Below, piece after piece: positions 54,918 through 63,314 of a stretch of 64,000 nt of DNA (within the stretch, counting starts at the first letter, position 1; every line of letters starts with the position of its first letter). The notes below the pieces were generated by a model that was given only the letters and a program-made list of their open reading frames with translations, was not told the DNA's origin and searched no databases. The stretch lies in NCBI GenBank assembly GCA_017548605.1, contig JAFYZT010000023.1, positions 1 through 64,000 on the forward strand, read 5' to 3'. This DNA comes from Prevotella sp. GTDB lineage: Bacteria > Bacteroidota > Bacteroidia > Bacteroidales > Bacteroidaceae. A program made the position numbers and the translations under genes.

Positions 54918-55469
54918 ATGAAAACCGTATTTGACTTTTCAGTGAAAGATCGTAAGGGTGGTCTCGTACCGCTCAAGTCGTATGCCAACGAAGTATTATT
55001 GATTGTGAACACCGCCACGAAATGTGGATTCACCCCTCAATATGAAGAATTGGAGAAACTATATGAGAAACACCATAGCGAGGGTTTCGAAATCCTTGAC
55101 TTCCCCTGTAACCAGTTTGGACAACAGGCTCCTGGTACGGACGAGACTATCCATAGTTTCTGCAAACTGAATTTCGGCACTGAATTTCCCCGGTTCAAGA
55201 AGGTAAAGGTGAACGGCGAAGATGCCGATCCTCTGTTCAAATACCTCAAGGAACAAAAAGGTTTTGCTGGTTGGGACATGGATCATCCTATTGCCCATAT
55301 CCTCGATGAGATGCTTACTAAAGAAGACCCCAACTACAAGGAGAAGAGCGACATCAAATGGAACTTCACCAAATTCCTGGTCAACAAGGTCGGCTTGGTT
55401 GTGGCCCGCTTTGAGCCAACGGCCAAGATTGAAGAAATAGAGAAACAGATTGTTGAACTGTTGAAATAA
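54918..55469 (+). CDS. Glutathione peroxidase-family peroxidase
   Basis: A 183-aa cytosolic protein. NTATKCGFTPQY carries the peroxidatic Cys36 (Cys in place of selenocysteine), DFPCNQFGQQAPG holds the conserved Gln and second Cys, and DIKWNFTKFLV the Trp and Asn. Bacterial Cys-type members usually use thioredoxin, which fits the trxB gene 212 nt downstream. It reduces hydrogen peroxide or lipid peroxides. Confidence 0.94.
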   Translation: MKTVFDFSVKDRKGGLVPLKSYANEVLLIVNTATKCGFTPQYEELEKLYEKHHSEGFEILDFPCNQFGQQAPGTDETIHSFCKLNFGTEFPRFKKVKVNGEDADPLFKYLKEQKGFAGWDMDHPIAHILDEMLTKEDPNYKEKSDIKWNFTKFLVNKVGLVVARFEPTAKIEEIEKQIVELLK

Positions 55470-55559
55470 ACACCCCTCCCCTTGGCGAATCGGTGGCAGC
55501 CGTCCCCTCCTTCCCTCTCCAAACTCCAACGGCAGTAAGTCCACCATTCGCCATCTTTT

Positions 55560-55680
55560 TTATTAGTTGACGAGTAAACGAGTTGACGAGTAGACAAAAA
55601 TTTGTCTATTGACGATTTTTATCATGGTATCGTCTCAACTCCTATACTCCTAATCTTCTAAACTCCTATACTCCCAAAAT
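55560..55680. repeat. GACGAGTAAACGAGTTGACGAG and ACTCCTATACTCC repeats
   Basis: The gap before trxB holds GACGAGT words in tandem (about 55568-55595), an AAAATTTGTCTATTGAC stretch and CTCCTATACTCCTAA words (about 55638-55674). No gene or clear promoter box. Confidence 0.5.
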
Positions 55681-55681
55681 T

Positions 55682-56623
55682 ATGGAAAACAGAGAACACA
55701 CACGCTGTCTGATTATCGGCAGCGGCCCTGCCGGTTATACCGCCGCCATCTACGCTGCCCGTGCCAACCTCAGTCCCGTGGAATACTGCGGCATGCAGGT
55801 GGGTGGGCAACTGACCCAAACCACCACGGTGGAGAATTTCCCAGGCTATCCCGACGGCGTTGACGGCAACGAGATGATGATGCAGCTGCGTCAGCAGGCC
55901 GAACGATTCGGCACCGACTTGCGCGACGGTGAGATTGTGAAGGCCGACTTCTCGAAGCAGCCCTACGTGCTCACTACCGACCATGGCGACGAGATAGAGG
56001 CTGACACGGTGATTATCGCCACGGGGGCCTCCGCCAAATACCTCGGATTGGCCGACGAACAGAAATACAACGGTCAAGGTGTATCGGCATGTGCCACCTG
56101 CGACGGCTTCTTCTACCGCAAACGCACCGTGGCCGTGGTGGGTGGTGGTGACACCGCCTGTGAAGAAGCACTATATCTGGCCGGGCTGGCCAAAAAGGTG
56201 TATATGATTGTGCGCAAGCCTTTCCTTCGTGCCTCGGAGGTGATGCAACGCCGTGTGCAGGAGACGGAAAACATTGAGATATTGTTTGAGCACAATACGG
56301 TGGGTCTGTATGGCCAGTATGGTGTGGAAGGAGCCCATGTGGTGCGCCGACTAGGTGAACCTGATGAGGAGCGTTACGACCTGCCCATCGACGGTTTCTT
56401 CCTGGCCATCGGGCACAAGCCCAACAGCGATGTGTTCAAACCGTGGCTGGAAACTGACGAGACAGGCTACATCAAGACCATCGATGGCACGCCACGCACA
56501 GCATTACCAGGAATCTATGCCGCCGGAGACGTGGCCGACCCGCACTACCGACAGGCCATCACTGCCGCTGCCAGCGGCTGTAAGGCCGCTATCGAAGCCG
56601 ACAGATATCTGAGAAGTCTGTAG
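55682..56623 (+). CDS. trxB: Thioredoxin-disulfide reductase
   Basis: A 313-aa flavoenzyme. FAD-binding GSGPAGYTAAIYAARANL at the N-terminus, redox-active Cys137-Ala-Thr-Cys140 in CATCDGF, NADPH-binding VVGGGDTACEEAL, and C-terminal GIYAAGDVADPHYRQAITAAASGCKAA are all intact. It keeps thioredoxin reduced at the cost of NADPH. Its position after a glutathione peroxidase-family gene suggests a peroxide-defence pair. Confidence 0.96.
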   Translation: MENREHTRCLIIGSGPAGYTAAIYAARANLSPVEYCGMQVGGQLTQTTTVENFPGYPDGVDGNEMMMQLRQQAERFGTDLRDGEIVKADFSKQPYVLTTDHGDEIEADTVIIATGASAKYLGLADEQKYNGQGVSACATCDGFFYRKRTVAVVGGGDTACEEALYLAGLAKKVYMIVRKPFLRASEVMQRRVQETENIEILFEHNTVGLYGQYGVEGAHVVRRLGEPDEERYDLPIDGFFLAIGHKPNSDVFKPWLETDETGYIKTIDGTPRTALPGIYAAGDVADPHYRQAITAAASGCKAAIEADRYLRSL

Positions 56624-56648
56624 GTAGAAAGGCGCGAGATTGTAATAT

Positions 56649-56690
56649 AACATTGAGCATTGAACGGACATACGTTCAATGCTCAATGTT
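56649..56690. terminator. Palindromic terminator ATTGAGCATTGAAC
   Basis: A perfect 17-18 bp stem (56649-56666 with 56673-56690) with a 6-nt loop lies between convergent trxB and nhaD. The arms belong to the same repeat family found inside the GH3 gene. Confidence 0.7.
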
Positions 56691-56701
56691 TAAGTAAATG
56701 T

Positions 56702-58033
56702 TCAATGTAATATCGTGTCAACCACCCAATAGGAGAGCATGCCGGCGATATAACCTACGAAGACTATCCAAGTGATTTTTTTCATATACCATCCGAAGGA
56801 TATTTTCTCCAGACCCATGACCACCACACCGGCGGCAGAGCCGATGATGAGCATCGAGCCACCAACACCGGCACAGTAGGCAAGCAATTGCCAGAAGATA
56901 CCGTCAACAGCCATCGCACCTGATGCCTCCACGGGGTACATACCCATGCAGCCAGCCACAAGCGGCACATTGTCGACAATACTCGACAATACACCGATAA
57001 TACCATTGATAACATAGTAATTTCCAGAGAAAGCAGTGTTCAATCCCTCACCCAGGGCGGTAAGCACGCCTATCTCCTGCAGCACAGCCACAGCCATGAG
57101 GATGCCAAGGAAGAACATGATGGTAGAAAGGTCGATGCGCGAGAGCAGGTCGCTCACACGCTTCGCCATAGTGTCGTCTTCGTCAGTGTTGTAGTGGAAT
57201 ATCTCCGTCACTGTCCACAGCACGCCGAGCACCAGGAGGATACCCATGAACGGCGGCAGATGGGTGAGGGTTTTGAAGATGGGTACGAACACCAATCCGC
57301 CCACACCGAGCCAGAAGATAATGTTACGCTGTTTCTTGGTGAACTGACTCACCTCGGCGGGAGGAAGGTTCTGCGACTTGTCGAACTTTCCCTTAAGTTG
57401 ATATTGCAGAATGAATGCCGGGACAAGCATGGATATGAGCGAGGGGATGAATATCTCGGTGATAACACCCTGCGTAGTGATGACCCCTTTAATCCACAGC
57501 ATGATGGTGGTAACGTCGCCGATAGGCGAGAAGGCACCACCCGAATTGGCGGCGATGATGACCAGTGCGGCATAAATCATTCGGTCCTTACGCTCCTGAA
57601 CCAGTTTGCGAAGCACCATAATCATCACAATCGACGTAGTGAGGTTATCGAGGATGGCCGACAGGAAGAACGTCATGAACGCCATGCGCCACATCAGTTT
57701 GCGCTTCGAGCGTGTTTTCATCACGTCGCGTACGAAGTTGAAACCTCCATTGGAGTCGACTATCTCGACGATGGTCATGGCACCCATCAGGAAGAACAGT
57801 GTTCCCGCAGCATCGCCCAAGTGGTGTTCTATCACCTCCGCTATCTTATGCATCACACCATCGGCGGGGATATCCGGATAGAATGAGCCAGGGGCGAGCA
57901 TCAGCAATGTCCAGCATCCCACACACATGAGTAAGGCGATGGCAGCCTTGTTTACTTTCGTTACACTCTCCAAGGCTATGCACAGGTAGCCTACAATGAA
58001 GACGATAACAATCGCCGTTGTTAATGAAGCCAT
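56702..58033 (-). CDS. nhaD: NhaD-type Na+/H+ antiporter
   Basis: A 443-aa inner-membrane protein with about eleven to twelve helices. NhaD features: GTLFFLMGAMTIVEIVDSNGGF, SAILDNLTTSIVM with the conserved Asp, AANSGGAFSPIGDVTTIMLW and IIGVLSSIVDNVPLVAG. It exports sodium in exchange for protons. It stands alone with a promoter (TATTTTTG on the minus strand at 58068-58075). Confidence 0.93.
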   Translation of the reverse strand: MASLTTAIVIVFIVGYLCIALESVTKVNKAAIALLMCVGCWTLLMLAPGSFYPDIPADGVMHKIAEVIEHHLGDAAGTLFFLMGAMTIVEIVDSNGGFNFVRDVMKTRSKRKLMWRMAFMTFFLSAILDNLTTSIVMIMVLRKLVQERKDRMIYAALVIIAANSGGAFSPIGDVTTIMLWIKGVITTQGVITEIFIPSLISMLVPAFILQYQLKGKFDKSQNLPPAEVSQFTKKQRNIIFWLGVGGLVFVPIFKTLTHLPPFMGILLVLGVLWTVTEIFHYNTDEDDTMAKRVSDLLSRIDLSTIMFFLGILMAVAVLQEIGVLTALGEGLNTAFSGNYYVINGIIGVLSSIVDNVPLVAGCMGMYPVEASGAMAVDGIFWQLLAYCAGVGGSMLIIGSAAGVVVMGLEKISFGWYMKKITWIVFVGYIAGMLSYWVVDTILH

Positions 58034-58067
58034 TGTATATAGATTTTTCCAGTTTAATTTGTTCGTG

Positions 58068-58075
58068 CAAAAATA
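58068..58075 (-). promoter_or_regulatory. -7 box of nhaD
   Basis: TATTTTTG on the minus strand, 35 nt before the start codon. Confidence 0.5.
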
Positions 58076-58107
58076 AGAAAAAGTAGGGAAAAGTCAAAAA
58101 AATAACG

Positions 58108-58115
58108 TATTTTTG
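58108..58115 (+). promoter_or_regulatory. -7 box abutting the DUF6621 start codon
   Basis: TATTTTTG ends 5 nt before the ATG at 58121, so the transcript would have almost no leader. Confidence 0.5.
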
Positions 58116-58120
58116 TGGCC

Positions 58121-58723
58121 ATGAACGAACAAGACAACCTCCAAGCCTCTTGGGCGGAGAACATCATCATCGCCGATGCCGACCACCTCGACCGCGTGGC
58201 CTTTGATCTCACGGTCAACTTCGAACGTATGTTAAACCGTCGTATCCCTCAAGCCGACCTGGCACGATGGATAGACTGCATCGCCTTAGACGGTGGTGTA
58301 CGCGAAGGCGACAACCACACACACGTCATCTTCATCCACAGCAAGGAAAAGACGGCTTTCGACAATTTCGCTCCGAACCATTTTGAGAACAACATCCATG
58401 GCCAAGCCTTTCGCGACAACCTCGGTGAGTTCACACTCTCTGCCATACCCATAGAAACAGGTGTAGGCGGCGAACGACTGTTGTTCGACACCATGTCCCT
58501 CGTATGTCAACAGAAAGAAGTGAAAAGAGTGATGGTGGTAGCCGATGAGGACAAGGAGTGGGATGACTTGCGCCGCCTTCTCCGCGAAATAGACGACGAG
58601 AAACGCATCACCTTGTTCTCCATGCGGCCCATGCCCGGCGGCAACTTCCGCCAAGAGATTCTCGGCTATTCGCTCATGAGTGCCCTCGGCATTCGGGGAG
58701 AGGAACTGGGCGGCATGAAATAA
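58121..58723 (+). CDS. DUF6621 family protein
   Basis: About 200 aa, cytosolic. ATG at 58121 is chosen over GTG at 58115, which overlaps the promoter box. It has ASWAENIIIADADHLDRVAFDLTVNFERMLNRRIPQADL, IHSKEKTAFDNFAPN, GEFTLSAIPIETGVG and FRQEILGYSLMSALG, as in DUF6621 proteins of Bacteroidales. Function is unknown. It is the last gene of the normal-GC part; base composition changes right after it. Confidence 0.85.
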   Translation: MNEQDNLQASWAENIIIADADHLDRVAFDLTVNFERMLNRRIPQADLARWIDCIALDGGVREGDNHTHVIFIHSKEKTAFDNFAPNHFENNIHGQAFRDNLGEFTLSAIPIETGVGGERLLFDTMSLVCQQKEVKRVMVVADEDKEWDDLRRLLREIDDEKRITLFSMRPMPGGNFRQEILGYSLMSALGIRGEELGGMK

Positions 58724-58820
58724 AGGGAGATGGGGGGCTCTTATAGTTGTTTTTTTGTTAATTGTCCTCAAATTCCATAGATTTTTTTCTGTTGTTTTAT
58801 GATTATCACTTTATTATTAT

Positions 58821-58828
58821 TATCTTTG
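58821..58828 (+). promoter_or_regulatory. -7 box at the head of the AT-rich gene block
   Basis: TATCTTTG, 63 nt before the first small reading frame; likely drives the whole block. Confidence 0.45.
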
Positions 58829-58890
58829 TATTCAAAATCTGACAATTCAACTTTAGAATAACGTTGTACCTGAATCCAATTACCTAACCC

Positions 58891-59088
58891 TTGGCAAAAA
58901 CTGCAAGAAACATACTGACCTTGAATCATGAGGAAGCAATGGATTTCTTCATGAGTTCTGATCAATATCATGGATTTGAATTACCTGAGTACTTCACATT
59001 TGATGAAGTCCTAAAATATGTCCGAGAGACAGTTGGAACTACTCCTTATGAGAACCATGCTATCTGTCTAATCCTTTTAAAAGACTAA
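58891..59088 (+). CDS. 65-aa protein, resembles a reverse-transcriptase N-terminus
   Basis: Starts at TTG 58891 (stop codon two codons before; ATG 58939 is the alternative). The sequence ARNILTLNHEEAMDFFMSSD with YHGFELPEYFTFDEVL is close in pattern to the first 40 residues of defence-type reverse transcriptases (EEA-x-x-FF then YFNFDLPxYFxF). It stops after 65 aa, long before any catalytic motif. It is either a truncated remnant or a small independent protein. It is the first of a same-strand set, 18 nt before the next gene. The similarity is from memory and needs a profile search. Confidence 0.4.
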   Translation: MAKTARNILTLNHEEAMDFFMSSDQYHGFELPEYFTFDEVLKYVRETVGTTPYENHAICLILLKD

Positions 59089-59106
59089 TGACCCAAACTC
59101 CGTTAT

Positions 59107-60063
59107 ATGAAAATTAACAACATTACAATTCCACGATGGCTTGATAAGATTATATACGATGATTTTAATGCTGTTTATGAACCTAGACCCGCAGAAGTCG
59201 TATATAATCCAGATCAGTCTTACGATTTTGTAAAGTTGTATCTTGGAACGTATTTTCCGAGGAGTTATGCAGAAGCATATGGAATAACATTACAAATTCT
59301 TTCTATTAAAGGTTTTTTAGAACACTTTATAAAATTGGAGGAAATTAATTTACTTGATTTTTGTTGTGGCACTGGAGGCGAAATTATTGGCACAATTGTG
59401 GCTCTTCAATCCAAACTTCCTAATCTAAAAAGAGTTAATGTTGATGCTTTTGATGCCAATGTTGAAGCAATTCGCTTTTTATATCATCTTATGTCATTAG
59501 TGAACAATGCATCAGAAATGAGAGTTGAAATCATTATTAATCCCCAATGCATCTTTATTGAATCAGAACGGGAAATTAAGGATATTGTTAACCTTTCGAA
59601 TGTGCCATATCATTTTATTATGTCATTCAAAGCTATTAATGAATTTATTCAACATAAGACTTTCAATATGAACGCTTATGAGTTAATTGCTTCTTACCTT
59701 TTACCACTGCTTTCACAACATGGTGTTTTTATTATGTCGGATGTAGCAACAAAGTTAAATGATAGCACTATGTTCTATCCACAAATTATGAATGTCGGAT
59801 TGAATCGTTTTCTCAAGAAAACGTCGCTATATAAAAGTATTATACCGACTGCTTGCTTTAATCATGAAGGAATTTGTATAGGATGTTATATGCAAGATAC
59901 CTTTTATGTTACTCATAGAAAGAAAAATCGAGACATAAGTAAAGTTGCATACAGAGTATTGTGTAAATCCGATTTTGCTACAGAATTACTGGACAACATC
60001 CCAACGAACTCTTGTCGTGCAACAAACCAATTAGCAGATAAAAATTCTCCTTACATTTATTAA
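59107..60063 (+). CDS. Class I methyltransferase-like protein
   Basis: A 318-aa protein. INLLDFCCGTGGEIIG (about residues 80-95) is a SAM-binding motif I, followed by RVNVDAFDANVEAIRFLYHL at the motif II position and FIMSFKAINEFIQ near motif IV. No DNA-methylase NPPY/DPPY motif is seen, so RNA, protein or small-molecule methylation is as likely. N-terminal YEPRPAEVVYNPDQSYDFVKLYLGTYFPRSYAEAY is unrecognised. AT-rich, unlike genes before 58.7 kb. It lies 2 nt before the helicase gene. Confidence 0.65.
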   Translation: MKINNITIPRWLDKIIYDDFNAVYEPRPAEVVYNPDQSYDFVKLYLGTYFPRSYAEAYGITLQILSIKGFLEHFIKLEEINLLDFCCGTGGEIIGTIVALQSKLPNLKRVNVDAFDANVEAIRFLYHLMSLVNNASEMRVEIIINPQCIFIESEREIKDIVNLSNVPYHFIMSFKAINEFIQHKTFNMNAYELIASYLLPLLSQHGVFIMSDVATKLNDSTMFYPQIMNVGLNRFLKKTSLYKSIIPTACFNHEGICIGCYMQDTFYVTHRKKNRDISKVAYRVLCKSDFATELLDNIPTNSCRATNQLADKNSPYIY

Positions 60064-60065
60064 AT

Positions 60066-61082
60066 ATGGCATTAGACAACTTAACCCCAGACCGACATCA
60101 GCAAATAATTATAAACATGTCTGCTGAAAGAACCGCAGTTGTTAAAGGCATTGCAGGTTCTGGTAAATCATTAACCTTGCTTAAGAAGGCTAAGCAAGTA
60201 TCAACTCTGACTAATTCCTATGCTATTATTGTTTACACTAAATCATTGAAACAATTTTTTGTCGATGAATTGACGGAAATAGGTCAAGCCCAGAACCATG
60301 TATATTACTTTAAGGAATGGCAGAAATCGACGAAACCAAATTACAAATATATGTTTATTGATGAGTGCCAAGATTTTAATGCAGAAGAGATTGCAGATTT
60401 CAGAGCACATGGTCAATATTGTTGGTTCTTTGGAGACACATATCAATCGATTATGGAGTTTGAAAGTCATACAGTACAATCGGTGGAAGCTACTGCAAAC
60501 CAAATTGGCGTTCATCCACAAGATCTTTGTATAAATCATAGGCTAACAATAGAAAATGCAAAAGTAGGAGAAGCTATATACCCTCAAACTAGGTTGTCAT
60601 TTGCTTGTATAAAGCATGGGCCAAAACCAAGATTGATAAAGACTGTAGATCAATTGGAAAAAATTATTGAGTTTATAAATGGTGGTTTAACAGATGTCGG
60701 TATTCTTGTTTATTATAATGGCCAAGTTTCATTTATTAGAGACTATTTCCAATCAAAAGGGATTCCAGTACAGTGGAAGACTCAAGACGAAATGGATATT
60801 GATTTTAAGTCAACCAGTCCTAAAATAATAACTTGGCATTGCGCAAAAGGACTTCAGTTCAACGATGTTTTTATTCCTTGTTGTGGTTTGGATGAATATA
60901 AACAATATGTCAGTTGGCCAAGAGATCCGATGACAGAAAAGATATCTGCTCTATATGTCGCGACAACGCGTCCTTTGGAGAATTTGTATTTAATCTATTC
61001 TAATAACTTGGCACCAGTTTTACCTGTTGCTTCCTCTCCCATATATTCGGGAAACACATCAACAGCAAATGGACCTTTCTAA
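60066..61082 (+). CDS. Compact UvrD/Rep-like superfamily 1 helicase
   Basis: A 338-aa protein with the full SF1 set: a Q-like motif (LTPDRHQQIIINM), Walker A GIAGSGKS (Lys34), Walker B FIDECQDF (Asp99-Glu100), motif III FFGDTYQSI, motif IV NHRLT (Arg159), motif V AKGLQFNDVFIP and motif VI LYVATTRPLENLYLIY. It lacks the large 1B/2B inserts of UvrD, about half its length. It may act as a DNA or RNA motor or switch within the block. It follows the methyltransferase-like gene by 2 nt. Confidence 0.85.
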   Translation: MALDNLTPDRHQQIIINMSAERTAVVKGIAGSGKSLTLLKKAKQVSTLTNSYAIIVYTKSLKQFFVDELTEIGQAQNHVYYFKEWQKSTKPNYKYMFIDECQDFNAEEIADFRAHGQYCWFFGDTYQSIMEFESHTVQSVEATANQIGVHPQDLCINHRLTIENAKVGEAIYPQTRLSFACIKHGPKPRLIKTVDQLEKIIEFINGGLTDVGILVYYNGQVSFIRDYFQSKGIPVQWKTQDEMDIDFKSTSPKIITWHCAKGLQFNDVFIPCCGLDEYKQYVSWPRDPMTEKISALYVATTRPLENLYLIYSNNLAPVLPVASSPIYSGNTSTANGPF

Positions 61083-61094
61083 AAACACCTCAAT

Positions 61095-63314
61095 ATGAAA
61101 TTCTATATTCCGACATCAAATCTTAATCTGGATAATATACTTCAATCCGAGTGTATTCTTCCTTTTTCACATTACTCACGTAGGTGCTCAGGTTATAATT
61201 CTTTTGAGCAGATAGAAGAACTACGTTCTTTCGACGCTATAGTCCTTTTTAAATATCCTGTACAATTTCAGATTAACGATACAGGAAGGTATAATTTCCC
61301 TATGCTAATTGAGCTGGAAGATGATAATCAGACCTTTGATTTCTCAGATAAAGAAATTCAAGAGGGTGTGTGTCTATGCAACCATCGTCTTAATTTAACA
61401 CCTTTGAATAGTAGATTTTATTTCTTTACAGAAAGTACTTATAGGCTAACCTTAATTAACACCGAAAGCAACAAAGCAATAAAGTATTTCAAGGAATATA
61501 AGATTTATCCTACTGCGTCTATGCTTAAACCTGTAAAGTTACCTCATTTAAACAAAATGTCTATTGAGATTTCAAAATTTGAGGATAATTTTATAGATAA
61601 ACAAAAGGGGCTTCTCTATGCGTTTATGCTAGGAAGTAAGATGTCAGTAAACCGAGATTTGGCAAGACAACTTCGATTAACTCAGGAGTTATACAATATT
61701 CTAACAAATCTTATCTCTTCTCCTTCAAGTATTCCATCATTTGATACCAAACTAAACAATCTAATCAATGAATATAAGCAAGTCGATTCTGTAGAAAAGA
61801 AAAGCCAAAAAGTGTTTCAAGAGAAATTTGATGCGGCATTGGGAAAGCGTTTTCTTTTTCTAAAAGGGTATTTGATTGATTTTCTAAAGAAAATCGATTG
61901 TTGGGATCTTGTTTGGGATGCACTATGCAGGAAATGGAATTGCTCTTTTCTTACCGACATTTCAAAATTTAAAACGGGAGGCGATTTTTCATCGCTCCGC
62001 AATGAAATTGAGCGAAGGACGCAACTTGCCACGTCAGAATATTCAAGTAGCATTTCTTATGAGAACATGAATAATATTTATATTTCTGGAGATTATATTT
62101 TATTCACAGAGGCAAGACTTGTCAATGTTGTTATTAAGTATATAATAGATAATTCTATAACCCCTGAGACTCTTTTGGCACAAAGGATGAATTTTTACAT
62201 GAGCGTAATGTCTGAAATTGTATCTATCCTTAAAGTTGAAATGGGAGAACTTAAATGGAAGGAATCTGAAGAGAAAGCCTATGTTAATAGCTTATATGCG
62301 TTTATCAATGACCCAACTTTTTCATTTAACCTAAATGGAATAGATAATTTGGAATTAAAATCCATAGCAGCTTTTATACTAAAAGGTCATAGTTTCAAAG
62401 ATTGTGTCATATATCTTAGGAATAACGAGTTCCAAGATTACCGCTTTGTATTGTCTCTTTGGGGATGTTTATGTGGTTATATGGAAATGAACAAAGAGGC
62501 TTTGTCTAAAGTATTAACAATGGGTGTTTATGAACTTGCATATAAAAAACTTTTTGGTTCGGAATTGGCTAAAATCACTCAAGTATCATTACCTCCTCAA
62601 GTATTGGAAAGAAATTCATTGGATTTGGACTTTTATCGGCAAATACTCACTGTATTCAAGTATAAGGATTTGGAAGAACTAATCAATAATTTGAAAAGGC
62701 AGAATCCTTCTGAGGACAATATAGAAATATGTTTAAATAGTGTGTTGGCCGAAAGCCCATTCAAAAAGGCGCGTAAACAATGTGCAAATGCGTGTCAAGC
62801 ATTGAAAATATACCTAAATAGAGAGAATAAAACTGTAATTACAGGAATTATCGAGAATACAGACTTGTCAAAATCTGGTAAAAAGGCCATCCTTTCTTTA
62901 TTGGGTTTTGACGAGCCTAAACAAAGAAAAAACGCGAGAAAGACAGCAGAACAAGCCTATTTGTTTCCAAATTTGGGTACAAATAGTGAAATAAGTAGCA
63001 TTACTAAGACATCAGACCTATTTGTTGATGACATGAATGCTGCAAATTACATCTGGAGTCGCAGTTACCTCCCAAAGGAAGTACGGGATATATTGAGAAA
63101 AAAAATCCTTTCTTTCCAAGCTGACTATGCACCAGATGGTTACTATTATAAAAACAATCCAAGAACGAATGATAACACGATTAATCATTTTATTCGTAAA
63201 TGTACATACCAAAAGGAACATAGTCCTTATCCATCTTGGATTCCTGCAACGAATGAAAACAAGAATCTTCTAGAACGATTGAAAACAGAATTATACGAAC
63301 GTTATGCCAACTGA
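61095..63314 (+). CDS. 739-aa protein of unknown function
   Basis: No family recognised. It starts MKFYIPTSNLNLDNILQSEC and has an N-terminal beta-rich part (about 1-150, RSFDAIVLFKYPVQFQI, SRFYFFTESTYRLTLI), a long helical middle (about 160-640) and a charged C-terminus ending LYERYAN. No signal peptide, membrane helix, Walker or nuclease motif is evident. It is 12 nt after the helicase gene and overlaps the next gene by 11 nt, so it is a fixed part of the block. It is probably the partner or effector; that is inference. Confidence 0.7.
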   Translation: MKFYIPTSNLNLDNILQSECILPFSHYSRRCSGYNSFEQIEELRSFDAIVLFKYPVQFQINDTGRYNFPMLIELEDDNQTFDFSDKEIQEGVCLCNHRLNLTPLNSRFYFFTESTYRLTLINTESNKAIKYFKEYKIYPTASMLKPVKLPHLNKMSIEISKFEDNFIDKQKGLLYAFMLGSKMSVNRDLARQLRLTQELYNILTNLISSPSSIPSFDTKLNNLINEYKQVDSVEKKSQKVFQEKFDAALGKRFLFLKGYLIDFLKKIDCWDLVWDALCRKWNCSFLTDISKFKTGGDFSSLRNEIERRTQLATSEYSSSISYENMNNIYISGDYILFTEARLVNVVIKYIIDNSITPETLLAQRMNFYMSVMSEIVSILKVEMGELKWKESEEKAYVNSLYAFINDPTFSFNLNGIDNLELKSIAAFILKGHSFKDCVIYLRNNEFQDYRFVLSLWGCLCGYMEMNKEALSKVLTMGVYELAYKKLFGSELAKITQVSLPPQVLERNSLDLDFYRQILTVFKYKDLEELINNLKRQNPSEDNIEICLNSVLAESPFKKARKQCANACQALKIYLNRENKTVITGIIENTDLSKSGKKAILSLLGFDEPKQRKNARKTAEQAYLFPNLGTNSEISSITKTSDLFVDDMNAANYIWSRSYLPKEVRDILRKKILSFQADYAPDGYYYKNNPRTNDNTINHFIRKCTYQKEHSPYPSWIPATNENKNLLERLKTELYERYAN

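Noticed and set aside
58768-58971. 67-aa minus-strand frame overlapping the RT-like frame
   Set aside because: Opposite to the whole block, no promoter seen, and it overlaps the plus-strand promoter and the better candidate.
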